Notes: generated by a model from the sequence alone, not told the origin. Positions 49,270 to 61,159 are shown, numbered from the stretch's first letter. The stretch: DNA of 64,000 bases from Flammula alnicola (GCA_015499995.1 JADNRV010000094.1:62001-126000), one strand, 5' to 3'. Numbers and translations: made by a program.

Positions 49270-49560
49270 CATGCAGAAATGACACTCACATACACGAGGA
49301 CGGGATGTGCTCGCATACATGAGCATACACGAGGACAGAAGGTCCTCACGTAAACGTCCTCGTGGAGACGAGGATACAACGTCCTCGTGAAGACGAGGAG
49401 ACAACGTCCTCGCCGAGACGAGGATAGAACGTCCTCGTAACGACAAGGAGAGAACAGAACGTCCTCGCTGAGACGAGGAGAGAACAGAACGTCCTCGCGG
49501 AGACGAGGAGAGAACGTCTAGAACGTCCTCGTACAGACGAGGATCGAAGCTCCTGAGGAC
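49270..49560. repeat. short palindrome array, CGTCCTCG/CGAGGA type
   Basis: About ten copies of a 25-35-bp unit joining CGTCCTCG to GAGACGAGGA, often as gaacgtcctcgcggagacga. Each copy can fold on itself. Relatives recur at 59580-60000 (gaggacattccatcctcgca). Confidence 0.8.
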
Positions 49561-49564
49561 ATAC

Positions 49565-50600
49565 CACCCTCCGGCTTCCGCAACTGCCGCGTCCTTGTTC
49601 GTGCAGCCAGCCGCCCCGTAACCTCCTGCTCCAACACGGTTTTCCTCCGTTCCCTGGATCTCGCCACGCAACGCACGGGGTATGACTCCTGCGTTTGCAA
49701 CCGACAACGACGACACGTCTGCAGCATATGGGGTACAACCCCTATGTATGCATGTTGTGTCCTCCTGTACGTGAGTATGGTCGTGGAACCCTTGCGGTGA
49801 CTGTACCAGCGAGAACGAGCCTCGTTCACGCTCGACGTCACCGCAGAAGAGGCTTGGGGGAGAGAACAGATACGGAGGGTCGTGGATGCAGCGAGGCGGC
49901 TGCACGAGTGAGCGCGAAGCTCGCTTGTGCTTGATGTCGCCGGAGCGGAGGCCAGAGCACGCGGCGGGGCGACTGTTGTGGTCGCATACACCTTGCAGCG
50001 ACTATACGAGCAAGCACGAGCACCGTTCATGCTCGACGTTGCCGCAGAGGAGGCGTAGGGGGAGAGGATGGACACGGGGAGTCGTGGGCCGGCGAGGCGG
50101 CTGCACGAGTGAGCGTGAAGCTCGCTCATACTCGATGTCGCCGGAGCGGAGGCAGCGGGTTCAGACGACGGAGATGGACGCATAAGAGCGGCTATCGTGG
50201 TCGTGGAGGCCGTGCGACGGCTGTACGAGGGAGCACGAAGCTCGACGTCGCCGCAGAGGAGGCTGGGGTCGGAGGGGATGGATGCCGTGGTCGTGGATGT
50301 GGCGGAGTGGCTGCACGAGTGGGCGTGAAGCTCTTCCCTGCTCGATTCCGCCGGAACGGAGGCAGGAACCTTGTTCGTGCTCGACGTTGCTGCAGGAGGT
50401 GCCGGCGGGGAGGTGGGATGCGGCAGTCGTGGACCTTGGGGTGCTCTGTGTACATAGTAACCGTCGTTGTCTATTGCAGACGCAGGAGTTGTACCCCATG
50501 CGTTGCGTGGCCAGCATCGTAGGTTGGATGTTGCAAAGTGTGAGGGTGGAGGAGGGCGTGTCGACAGCATGCGACGAGGGAGAGATGGAGGTTGGGCTAA
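49565..50600. repeat. palindrome-rich region with AGCACGAAGCTCGTTCGTGCT-type hairpins
   Basis: Repeated hairpins of the form gagcacgaagctcgttcgtg and gcgtgaagctc recur every 80-120 bp, separated by GC-rich text with GTCGCCGCAGAGGAGG. Words of the ACGCAGGAGTTGTACCCCAT family occur at about 49677, 49728 and 50478. The long minus-strand open frame (49518-50864) runs through these repeats and looks like low-complexity artefact. Confidence 0.6.
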
Positions 50601-51540
50601 GGGAAATCCGTGCGTTAGTTGGGGGTTCAAATGGGCGTCGAATGACGCACCTGTTGGATCTCCCACTCCATGGGTCTTCCCTTCTGGTTCTATCCCTCGG
50701 TTCCATCGTCCGCGAGTGAAAGAGCCCCGTATTGCGATGGCAGGGGAGTGATAAGATAACGGTTGAAAGTGAACATCAACCGTGTGAACGCGGTTGATGG
50801 GCGTTTCGGCAAACGCCGTGAGGCACTTTGACACGCTTTCCGCTCGCGTATTCACCTCCGGCACCTCCTCGCTGACGACGAAGGAGCTCTAAGCACATTC
50901 GAATGAATATACCACCACATCTGCCACCTACGCCTCTGTAATCCCAGCCTCACCACCCACCACGAGCACAAATGACGCTCGTGCTTGTTTCCGAACGCGA
51001 TCTCCAAGACATCCGCCCCCGTTCCTCCTCTCGAGTCACCACGAGCGCCAACAAGCATCGTTAATGCACCCGGTCTGTCTGTCAGAAATGCGAGGGTGGA
51101 AAGGAGCTTTCAAGTTGGTCTCAGTTAGTTACGATAAATTTAATAGACATTTTTGTGCAATAGTTCACGGATAAAGACTCTGTATCATTGAGGTTGCTGA
51201 ATGCAACAAAAAAGAAGAGTCCGTACCTGTATAAATAATTACTTGTCGTTCATCCGTTGTCTCACTTGACCCACGAGCGCCTAGTTAAGCGCCCATCACG
51301 GTTATTTTTCCCTTAACCGGTATCTTATCGCTTATTACTAATTCACCGCATCATTAGGGATAGGGATAGGGGCACCCCGACCCTAATCTCCTAACCATGT
51401 TTTCGCTTCACAGTTTGGCTTGTTGTAGGCCCCCGAAATTGCGAGCATAGACCATCCTCGCATTTCACGACACACTGTCTGCACACACAGTAATGCGAGG
51501 ATGGTCTATGCTCGCATTTCACGACACACTGTGTGCACGT
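50160..51540. repeat. segmental duplication, copy 1
   Basis: This stretch matches 57300-58610 closely. It includes the AAGGGAAATCCGTGCGTTAG block (50599), the block with GTTTCGGCAAACGCC (~50800), a TTAGGGATAGGGATAGGGG tract (~51355) and the start of a GAGGATGGTCTATGCTC palindrome array. Confidence 0.9.
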
Positions 51541-51960
51541 ACATCCACGCGAGGATGGACTATCCTCGCATTTCACGACACACTGTGTGCGCCTACATCC
51601 ACGCGAGGATGGACCATCCTCGCATATAGCACTGCACACACTGTCTACACACACGATGCGAGGATAGTCTATTCTCGTCATTCTCTGTAGTACTGTGCTG
51701 ACTACCACAGTTGTACTGTGCATGTAGTCCTACAATATCCGAGCATAGTATATGCTCACTTGAGGATTGTACGGCATGCCCTGCCACATTCGAGCGTAGT
51801 CTATGCTCACTCGAGTGTGTATGGCACATCCTACAATCTTCGAGCATAGTCTATGCTGGCTCGAGTTGTGTACATGTGTCCTACAATATTCGAGCACAGT
51901 CTACGCCCGAGTATTGTACGGCACATGCCACAGTACGCGAGCATAGACTATGCTCGTTCA
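51420..51960. repeat. palindrome array, GAGGATGG...CTATCCTC then GAGCATAGTCTATGCTC
   Basis: At about 55-60-bp intervals the plus strand repeats GCGAGGATGGTCTATCCTCG-like palindromes separated by TTTCACGACACACTGTGTGC. The array then switches to GAGCATAGTCTATGCTC separated by ATTGTACGGCATGYCC. It ends at a copy of the GTTTCGGCAAACGCC block (51978-52040). Confidence 0.85.
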
Positions 51961-52059
51961 CGTGGGTGTGTTGTACAAACCGTGTTCACACGGTTGATGG
52001 GCGTTTCGGCAAACGCCGAGACGCACTTTGACACGCTTAGATTCGCCCACGACGGACGC

Positions 52060-53261
52060 ACGAACGAGCTTCGTGTGTGTTCATTCATTTCTGGTAACTC
52101 CTCGTGATAAAGTGTTAGGTAATCTAAAGAGATGACGAACATTGGTCCTGCCTTGCAGTTGGCATCTCCGTGTTCTGGTACTTTCATGCTGGATGGGATG
52201 AGTCTAAATATAGACCGCGCCAAGGTTCCATAAGTGCCGGTGACAAAACCGCACACTGGCTGAGAAAAGGAAATATATGAAAGCTACATGTAAAAGTGTG
52301 CATAAGCATGCACCAGGATGCACAAGTGTGGATAAGTATGGATAAGTATGGTTACCCATGGCAGAGTGCGCTTGAAGCGTGCAGGAATGCGCAGAGAAGG
52401 CTGTGAGCATCAAGTTGATTATAATTATTATACTAATTTCCTTCTGGTTAATTTCAAAATAAATGTTTGAAAGGCACTCTTAATATGCTAATCTATCAAA
52501 TGAAATTATCACGGACTGTGTAAATGCAATGTAGATGGGTGGAATGGCCGAATATGAATGAGGCGACCATATGATCCCACGTACCAGCAAAATGCCGAAA
52601 ATTGAAGCTCCGACAACACACTTAATCGAGGCGTGCACAAGCGGCACAGAAAGAACATGGGCTCTGACTGAAAATATATTCAATTAGAGTCCAAAGCTCA
52701 TAAGAAATTGTTGTTTTTAAACCGGCTTCATGTTGCCCAGAGAAAAGTCCATTTGAGTGTGACGGCTTGTGCCCAGGCCGTGAGAAACATGGAGAATAAC
52801 ATTTCCGATGCACAAGTGGATGTACTTGGAAACAAATCCAATATGATGACCTGGCTGTAGTCTGTTCAATATCTACACCTCTCTAGATGTGTAAAAATCT
52901 GACTGTTTCACATATCTCAGGATGTGTAATATTTGTACATGTCCTGTGATAGAGTAGAAGCGTAAGAATTTCACACCTCCATAAAGTGCGAAAATACCGT
53001 AAAGTGTAACAAAGCAGCACTCTATCATTAAATCTCGTTAAATTTTACTTGAATCTTCCAGCACTATGTAGCATATCCCGCCAAATCTGTGCATATCCCA
53101 CAGCATAGTATGCCTAAATTTAAGCTTCAGCATTTGTCAAAATTTCACACTTTGCCTACTTGGCACTCCCCATATGCACTGACTTTCTGCACTTAATAAA
53201 ATAATCCTAAGCTCACAGTAGGGAATTCTTGTGATCAGAATAAAATTTGAAGTTTAATAGG
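52060..53261. other. AT-rich, no gene seen
   Basis: Non-coding sequence with a few dispersed short direct repeats (GCACAAGTGTGGATAAGTAT near 52310). No protein or RNA gene recognised. Confidence 0.4.
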
Positions 53262-53620
53262 CTACTTGACTAAATGATACTCGCCCTTCGCGGCGTCGTA
53301 TCCCCACGCGGAGGGACCGTACGGCTTGAGCAGCGTGCCGACGATGACGGTCGTCTCCTCACCCGCGTTGTTTAGGATCGCACGCGTAATCGCCACGCCG
53401 ACCTCCTGGTCAAAAATGGTCATGTGGATGGGCTTGGCGTCGTTCAACACCAGCGAGCTCGTCGGTCCCGCACCGGAGCCAGGCGAGTTGGTCGCAAGCT
53501 GCAGAGAGGCCTTGAGGAGCGCGACACCACCACTGGGGAGGATGCCCTCCTCGACAGCGGCCCGCGCAGCGTTGAGGGCATCATCATACGGTATTCATAC
53601 CTGACCTTCTTGATTGACGT
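53262..53620 (-). pseudogene. HSP60 (mitochondrial chaperonin) C-terminal fragment
   Basis: The minus strand reads FDQEVGVAITRAILNNAGEE, TTVIVGTLLKPYG, WGYDAAKGEY up to a stop at 53262. Upstream, in another frame, it reads AARAAVEEGILPSGGVALLK (about 53520-53590). Together these cover the intermediate and equatorial C-terminal part of HSP60/GroEL, which folds proteins in the mitochondrial matrix. Only about 110 of the usual ~570 residues are present, in two frames. The GGM-rich tail is absent, and the sequence upstream of 53620 no longer matches. This is a dispersed gene fragment and cannot make a chaperonin. Confidence 0.85.
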
Positions 53621-53771
53621 CGAGGGCCGAGGCCCCTCGTCGAGTCCAATGTCAGGTCCAGTCGCAATGCCATCAAAGTCGATCTCATTGGGAAAATCGT
53701 TTACGACGACCCTGCTGTGTTCAGGCGTTTGCGCGTTGATGGCCCTGTGAGTAGAATCTATTTTTTGCAAG

Positions 53772-53911
53772 GTTGTCGCGCTTTCACTTCGCTGAATTCC
53801 TTAATCGAAGCCATTTAAGTACTAGTGAGCCCGTCCTGGCATGGACGGGCTCACTAGTACTTAAATGGCTTCGATTAAGGAATTCAGCGAGTCAAAGCAA
53901 AGCGCGACAAC
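53772..53911. repeat. 140-bp near-perfect palindrome
   Basis: Arms begin GTTGTCGCGCTTT and contain CGCTGAATTCCTTAATCGAA and CCATTTAAGTACTAGTGAGC on both sides. The centre is tggcat at about 53837-53842. Only a short segment near the arm bases differs. It is either a fold-back mobile element or a DNA break/repair product. Confidence 0.9.
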
Positions 53912-54401
53912 ACGGGCAGGCGCAAGTACCTACCGTATCAGCCGGTAATCGGAGGCCATTCCGTACGCATTCCAAAATTACCCTCGGCCATGGTTCCCTG
54001 AATGTCGAAAAGAGACGCACACGCCAAACGCTCACGCACAGCGAATGCTCGTGTTATTGAACCATCTCGCTCGCCAAGTTCAAGTTCGAGACCTATTTGT
54101 GTTTGCACGGACCGTACAAGTGCTATTCTGCCTCCATAGGGCGGCAATGGGGGCCAAATGGGGGCGCTTGGCCGGGCGCGAACAATGATTAGCAGTTGGT
54201 TCTTCCAAAGTCTGTCAACCACCCATCACGCAGAGCCACGGAAAATCGTAGTCAACTTCTGATAGCCCTGATCTGATACTACTTTTGACTTTTCCACATA
54301 TATAAAGTCGCTTGGAGTGTCGGAGCGACCGAATGCAGCCCTTCTAGCGACATCATCCTTATCCTTCACCCTAAGCTCTCTTCCCTCTCTTTGCGACCAT
54401 T

Positions 54402-56330
54402 ATGACGACGGATGCGAAACCCCAGAACCGAGCTCAAGTCTGCGTCAAGTTCATTGTCGTCGGCGGAGGTATCGCAGGTACGCTTGAACCAGAAGGAGAT
54501 TGGAAGATCTCTTCGGCCGGTTTGGCGAACTGACACCGACTGTTATCAGGTCTTGCCACCGCTTCAACACTGAGAAAGGCGGGACACGATGTACTTGTTC
54601 TGGAGAAGGGAAATGGAAAGATTAAAGTACGCAATACCTGTTCTCACACTTCTGTCCATGGTACTGACAGGTTTGCCTTTCTATTACCGTGATAAGAGCA
54701 AAGGGAGCATCCAGTGAGTTTGTGGACGTCCGGCCGGCACTTAAGACCTCGTTTACATTCATGTAATTTTAGGTCCCCACCGAACATGACCAAATTACTT
54801 CATAAATGGGGATTGGGACCTGTTCTCCAAGAAAAGGCGCACAAGTGTGACAAGTTCATCTTCAAGAACGGTAACCTCAATTTTTAGCGTGTTTGATTTT
54901 TTTTAAACGCGAAATCCCCAGGAAACAGCGGGGATTTGATAGGTGCTATGAATATGGGACAAGAGTTTTTGAAGGATCTTGTCGCGGACTTCATGTTCCT
55001 TCAGGTACGTCGCTAAATCCGTCGCGTTGCACATGATCGCATTGAGCTTCTGTCCTTGAATAGCACAAAGACCTGTACACCATGCTATACCAATTGACCG
55101 TGAAAGAAGGAGTTGAATTCCGATTCAACGCAACCGTTGTCGATGCAGACTCCGAGCAGGTCTCTGTGACACTAGACTCGGGAGAAACACTGTTCGGTGA
55201 TGTTATCGTCGGTGCTGATGGTTATGATAGTCTTCTACGCCAAGTCGTCACAGACTCTGACGACGAACCGCCGGATGTCAATGACAGGCACGTGATCGTA
55301 ACCTTCACGATACCAGTCCATCTCATGGAAGAGGACGAGGAACTGAGATCGTTGTTGAATATCAGAGAGGTGAGTATTTTGCGTATTATTTTCGGGCCGA
55401 TAATCCTCATTCGTATACAGTGGGTAATCTGGTTGGGAGAGGGTTATATCATGAACGCCAACATGCTGGTCAGTGGTTATTGTTCTGCTTTTAGCCAGGC
55501 GGTATTAATGGGTATATTTATCTTTAGGTCGGCGGGAAAGATTTCACGGCGACAATCATTCATAACTACTATGGAGCGAGACAACCAGAAGACCAAGACT
55601 GGACCGAAAGCCGAACGCTGGAATCGTGTGGGATACATCTCAGTAACTTTGAACCTTGGTAGGTCAGGTTCGCTCTCTACTAAAAGGCCCGGAATTGATC
55701 ATACAATTTTAGAATACAGAAAGTGCTAAAACTCGCGACCTCACTATCCTCTCGAATATATGTACGCAGACCACCTCCCGAGGATTTCGTGTGTAACAAC
55801 TCAAGAGTGGTTCTTACTGGCGAATCTGCGCATCCTATGCTGGTACGTCCCACTGCTGCATCTATCCCCCATCGAACGGCTGATTAAACACGCATTGTAA
55901 GCCCGCGAGTAATCACGGTGTTGCATTGGTTCTGGAAGACGCACAAACGCTCGGCTGCCTGTTCTCTCGGTTACGGAGCCGGGATCATGTCTCACAGCTG
56001 CTCACAGCTTACGAGGAGATTCGGCATCCACACTGCTCAGATACCCAGATGTGGGACTACCAGCAGCGGCTTGGGATGAAGGTTCCTGTAGGACCGCAGC
56101 AGGATGGACGTGACGCCATCCTGCGGCAGACCATGGCCTATGGCGATTGGGATCATATGGAGGAGACGACATTCAGGTCTGTATGGGGTAACGAGCTGAC
56201 ATTGTTTGCCTATGACGCGACAGACAAAGTGGACGATTGGTGGGGGCAGTATGGCTCGTTTATCTTGCGCCGACACGACAGATCGACGATGGAAGTGAAG
56301 GTGTCCATGGGCGACGTTGCATTCTCGTAA
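54402..56330 (+). CDS. FAD-dependent monooxygenase (salicylate hydroxylase-like)
   Basis: About ten short exons give some 430 residues. Exon 1-2 encode VKFIVVGGGIAGLATASTLR, the GxGxxG dinucleotide fold, followed by GHDVLVLEK. Later exons give GDVIVGADGYDSLLRQVV (the DG motif), FTIPVHLMEEDEE, and VVLTGESAHPML with NHGVALVLEDAQTLGCLFSR (the GD FAD-binding motif). The order fits class A flavin monooxygenases that hydroxylate aromatic compounds with NAD(P)H, often in secondary metabolism. One junction is doubtful. Splicing the obvious donor at 55659 to the acceptor at about 55712 makes a TGA, so either another site is used or the gene is damaged. There are no biosynthetic neighbours. It is isolated between repeats. 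Confidence 0.75.
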
Positions 56331-56799
56331 GTCGACTCTCAAACGCGTTTCAGAGAGATTTGTGTTGAATAGATACCATATTTACAGACAGGAAGGAATT
56401 CGGAGTTGACCGTGATGCATGTGCGAAATACTCACAGAAATCCTAGCGAGGATGTTCGTCGAACGCCAGATTCGAGGAGCTTTGTTACCTCCTATCTGTC
56501 TTACTTAATTACTTGAGGGTCGAACAAGGATCTAATAGGAATAGGCAGTAGCACATTGTAAGCGAAAGAAATAAGCGAGGGAGCAGACATACAAACTGGA
56601 AAAGAAAAAAGAACGAAAGAAAACAAGGGAATAGAAGTAGAGTGGCTAAGGAGAACAAGTCCCAGAAAAAATGGTACAATACCAAATTAAAACACGAAGC
56701 GAAATCGAAACGAAATAATGAAGAATAAGGAAGACGAACACCGAACCCAAACACAGAAAACAACCTGAACAAACCATAATCAGTAGCACTATCTGCTCC

Positions 56800-57200
56800 A
56801 ACCTTGACCTCCACCACCCCTCCGCGGTGCACGATAATGCCTATTCTCCCAATCCAATGTCCTGTCTCTATCTCTATCACGATCTGCCGACGGTCCTCGC
56901 GGGATGTACTGTGATCCTCCTTGGGAATACGACTGCGAGTGCGACGACGCGGAACTGACTCCTGGAGGAGCAGCTGCTGCTGTGGGTCTATTTGACAGCA
57001 TATACTGTCGCAGCGCGCGTGGGGCACTCGGCGGAGGCGGTCGATTGTTATTCACCGTTGCATTGGTAGCAGCCGGCGCGACATATGTAGGCGGCGGTGG
57101 TCGATAGTGCGATCCGCCTACGCTACTGCCGTTGAAGGCAGGGGTGGGAGAAGCCGAGGGTGCATGGAAGGACCTAGGCCCCGTCGGTGGAGAATGCGAC
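56800..57200 (-). CDS. 3' end of an Arg/Gly-rich protein gene, 5' part replaced by repeats
   Basis: The minus-strand frame stops at 56789 after RAPRRGGGGQGWSR. Upstream it reads RPPPPTYVAPAA, QYMLSNRPTAAAAPPG, SYSQGGSQYIPRG and DRDRDRTLDW. The composition is typical of the disordered tail of an RNA-binding protein. Beyond about 57200 the same frame runs into the duplicated palindrome-rich block, so the ~320-residue frame up to 57760 is chimeric. I think the host gene was cut by the repeat block. The family is not identified. Confidence 0.45.
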
Positions 57201-57299
57201 TGAGAAGGAGGTTGGAAAGTGGAGAAGGATCTTGGCTTCGGGATGAAGGTAGCTGAGCTTGGGGGGTTGAGCGGAGACAGTGGATGGAGAGGACGGAAC

Positions 57300-58610
57300 G
57301 TTGCGGGTCGTGGACACGGCGGGGCTGTCGCGGTCGTGGATGCGCTGTATGAGCGAGCACGAAGCTCGACGTCGCCGCAGAGGAGGCTGGGGGAGGCGAG
57401 GATGGATGCCACAGCCGTGGATGTGGCGGAGTGGCTGCACGAGCGAGCGTAAAGCTCTTCCGTGCTCGATTCCGCCGGAACGGAGGCAGCAGGTTGGGGG
57501 GAAGGAGCTGCGGTCGGGAACACGGCGAGGCGGCTGTCGTGGCCGTGGAGGTGGTGCGGCGGCTGTGTGAGCGAGCACGAAGCACGTTCGTGCTCGACGT
57601 CGCTGCAGGAGGTGGCGGCGGGGAGGATGGACGCGGCAGTGGGTGCCCTGTGTAAGGGAAATCCGTGCGTTAGTTGGGGTTCAAATGGGCGTCGGATGAC
57701 GCACCTGTTGGATCTCCCACTCCATGGGTCTTCCCTTCTGGTTCTATCCCTCGGTTCCATCGTCCGCGAGTGAAAGAGCCCCGTATTGCGATGGCAGGGG
57801 AGTGATAAGATAACGGTTGAAAGTGAACATCAACCGTGTGAACGCGGTCGATGGGCGTTTCGGCAAATGCCGAGACGCACTTTGACACGCTTTCGCGCTC
57901 GCGCATTCACCTCCGGCACCTCCTCGCTGACGACGAAGGAGCTCTAAGCTTATTCAAATGAATATATCACCCCACACCTGCCATTTACGCCTCCGTAATC
58001 CCAGCATCACCGGCCACCACGAGCACGAACGACGGTCGTGCTTGTTTGTGCAGTCCGAACGCGATCTCCAAGACATTCGCCCCGTTCCTCCTCTCGAGTC
58101 ACCACGAGTGCTAACAAGCATCGTTAATGCACCCGGTCTGTCTGTCAGAAATGAGAGGGTGGAAGGGAGCTTTCGAGTTAGTCTTAGTTAGTTAGTTACT
58201 ATAAATTTAATAGACATTTTTGTGCAATAGTTCACGGATAAAGACTCTGTATCATTGAGGTTGCTGAATGCAATAAAAAAGAAGAGTCAGTACCTGTATA
58301 AATAATTACTTTTCGTTCATCCGTTGTCTCACTTGACCCACGAGCGCCTAGTTAAGCGCCCATCACGGTTATTTTTCCCTTAACCGGTATCTTATCGCTT
58401 ATTACTAATTCACCGCATCATTAGGGATAGGGATAGGGGCACCCTGACCCTAAACTCCTGAACCATCTTTTCGCTTCACCGTTTGGCGTGTTGTAGGCCT
58501 CCGAAATTGCGAGGATAGACCATCCTCGAGTTTCACGACACACTGTCTGCACACACAGTAATGCGAGGATGGTCTATGCTCGCATTTCACGACACACTGT
58601 GTGCACGTAC
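57300..58610. repeat. segmental duplication, copy 2
   Basis: Close match of 50160-51540 in the same order, including the AAGGGAAATCCGTGCGTTAG block at 57654, the GTTTCGGCAAA block (~57850), and a TTAGGGATAGGGATAGGGG tract at ~58423. The copies differ by scattered substitutions and small indels. Confidence 0.9.
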
Positions 58611-59560
58611 ATCTACGCGAGCGTGGACTATCCTCGCATTTCGCGATGCACCGTCTGCACGTCTGCGCTCACACTAATGCGAGGATGGTCTATCCTCGCA
58701 TTTCACGACACACTCTGTGTGTGTACATCCACGCGAGGATGGTCTATGCTCGCATTTCATGACACACTGTGTGCACGTACATCCACGCGAGCGTGGACTG
58801 TCCTCGCGTTTCGCGATGCACCGTCTGTACACACAGTAATGCGAGGATGGTCTATGCTCGCATTTCACGACACACTGTGCGCACATCCACGGGAGCATGG
58901 ACTATCCTCGCATTTCATGACACACTGTGTGCACATACATCCACGCGAGCATGGACTATCCTCGCATTTCGCGATGCACCGTCTGCATGTCGTCCGACAA
59001 TATCCGAGCATAGTATATGCTCACTTGAGTATTGTACGGCATGCCCTGCAACATTCGAGCGTAGTCTATGCTCGCTCGAGTGTGTATGGCATGTCCTACA
59101 ATCTTCGAGCATAGTCTATGCTCGCGTGTTGTATGGTACATCCCGCAGTACGCGAGCATAGAATACTCGAGCACAGTCTATGCTCGCGTATTGTATGGCA
59201 CATCCACAATGCGAGCATAGTCTATGCTCGTTCGAGTACATGTGTCATACAATATTCGAGCACAGTCTATGCTCGAGTATTGTACGGCACATGCCACAGT
59301 ATGCGAGCATAGACTATGCTCGTTCACGTGGGTACGTGTGGTGTACAATACTCGAGCACAGTCTACGCTCGAGTATTGTACGGCACATGCCACAATACGC
59401 GAGCGTATACTATGCTCGTTCACGTGGGTACGTGTGTTGTACAATATCCGAGCACAGTCTATGCTCGCGTATTGTACAGCACATTCCACAGTATGTGAGC
59501 ATAGACTATGCTCGCTCCAGTGTGTACGTGTGTCCTACAATACTCGAGCACAGACCGTGC
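58500..59560. repeat. palindrome array, larger copy
   Basis: The first half repeats GCGAGGATGGTCTATGCTCG-like palindromes with the spacer TTTCACGACACACTGTGTGC. The second half repeats GAGCATAGTCTATGCTC palindromes with spacers of the type ATTGTACGGCACATGCCACA. The interval is about 55-60 bp. Open frames of up to 181 residues cross the array because most units are close to a multiple of three. Confidence 0.9.
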
Positions 59561-59999
59561 TCGAGTATTGTGCGGCTGCTCTCCTATGTGAGGACATTTC
59601 ATCCTCACGTAGACGAGTACGTTCCGTGCTCGCGTATGCGAGGACGTTCCATCCATCGACCATGTTCACACGGTTGATGGATATTTCGGCAAACGCCGAG
59701 AGGCAGGCGAGCATATAACATACTCCCAGAGGTGAGTATTTTACGTCCTCGTATATGCGAGGACATTCCATCCTCGCATAGACGAGGACGTCCCATCCTC
59801 GCATAGGCGAGTATTTTCCGCACTCACGTAGGTGAGTATGTTGCTCGTGTAGGCGAGTATTTTACATGCTTGTGTAGGCGAGTATTTTCCACACTCACGT
59901 AGGTGAGTATGTTGCGTGCTCGCATATGGGAGGACATTATGTCCTCGCATAGACGAGTACGTTCTGTGCTCGCGTATGTGAGGACGTTCCATGCTCCAT

Positions 60000-60500
60000 C
60001 GACCGTGTTCACACGGTTGATGGGTGTTTCGGCAAACGCCGAGACACACTTTGACACGCTTTCACGCTCATTCAACTCACCTCCGGCACCTCCTCGCTGA
60101 TGACGAACAAGCTCTAAGCTCATTAGAATGAACATACCAGCATCTGCCGGTAATACGAGGGTGGAAGAGAGCTTTTGAATTAGTCTGAGTTAGTTACTAT
60201 ACATTTAATGGACATATTTTGTCTAATAGTTCACGGATGAAGGCTATATCATTGAGGTTGCTGAATGTGATAAAAAGGAAGAATCAGTACTTGTTTAAAT
60301 AATTGCTTTCCGAGTTTCTAACGCTTTGTCTCATTTAACGCACGGGCGCCCAATTAAGCGCCCATCACGGTTATTTTAAATTAGCCGTTATCTTATCTCT
60401 CATCGGTAATTGGCCGTATCATTAGGGATAGGGATAGGGATAGGGGGCCCTAACCCTGGGCTCCTGAAGCGTGATTTCACTTCATAGTTTGGCGTATTGT
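60000..60500. repeat. segmental duplication, partial third copy
   Basis: Starts with the GTTTCGGCAAACGCC block (60005-60063). It continues through CCTCCGGCACCTCCTCGCTG and a long AT-rich part, to TTAGGGATAGGGATAGGG (60421-60445). It is shorter and more diverged than copies 1 and 2, lacking the central CGAACG part. Confidence 0.85.
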
Positions 60501-60510
60501 AGGCCTCCGA

Positions 60511-61142
60511 AATTGCGAGGATAGTCTATCCTCGCAATTCACAGTACACTGTCTGCACTCACAACCACGCGAGGATAGTCTATCCTCGCGTTTTCACGGT
60601 GTACTGCCTGCAAGTACAACCACGCGAGGATAGTCTATCCTCGCGTTTCACGGTGTACTGTCTGCAAGTACAACCACGCGAGGATAGAATATCCTCGCGT
60701 TTCACGGTGTACTGCCTGCAAGTACAACCACGCGAGGATAGTCTATCCTCGCGTTTTCACGGTGTACTTACTGGCTGCAAGTGAAAGCACGCGAGGATAG
60801 TCTATCCTCGCGTTTTCACGTTGCACTGGCTGCAAGTGCAACAACGCGAGGATAGACTATCCTCGCGATCCTCTGTAGTGCTGTGCATGTTTGCAACCCC
60901 GCGAGGATAGTCTATCCTCGCGTTTTCACGTTGCACCGGCTGCACGTGCAACCACGCGAGGATAGTCTACCCTCGCGTTTTCACGGTGCACCGGCTGCAA
61001 GTACGACCACGCGAGGATAGACTATCCTCAAGTTTTCACGTTGTACTGTCGGCAAGTGCAACCACGCGAGGATAGTCTATCCTCGCGTTTTCACGTCGTA
61101 CTGGCTGCCAGTGCAACCACGTGAGGATATTCTATCCTCGCG
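60511..61142. repeat. 55-bp satellite with a 23-bp perfect palindromic core
   Basis: Twelve palindromes with the core GAGGATAGTCTATCCTC. Eleven of them start at 60568, 60623, 60677, 60731, 60790, 60845, 60900, 60955, 61010, 61065 and 61120, so the period is 54-59 bp and usually 55. Spacers are also related (TTTTCACGGTGTACTGCCTG, AAGTACAACCA). The first palindrome, at 60511-60539, is 29 bp and perfect. Confidence 0.95.
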
Positions 61143-61159
61143 ATCCTCTGTAGTACTGT

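Noticed and set aside
49518..50864. 448-residue minus-strand frame
   Set aside because: Low-complexity reading through duplicated palindromic DNA; part of it is the segmental duplication that also occurs at 57300.
58569..59718. Open frames of 100-181 residues, Cys/His/Ser-rich
   Set aside because: They run through palindrome arrays whose period is near a multiple of three; several frames on both strands are open at once, as expected for repeats.
60568..61142. CRISPR-like array
   Set aside because: Spacing is regular, but the spacers are themselves repeats, the cores are full palindromes, and the genome is a fungus without cas genes. It is a satellite.
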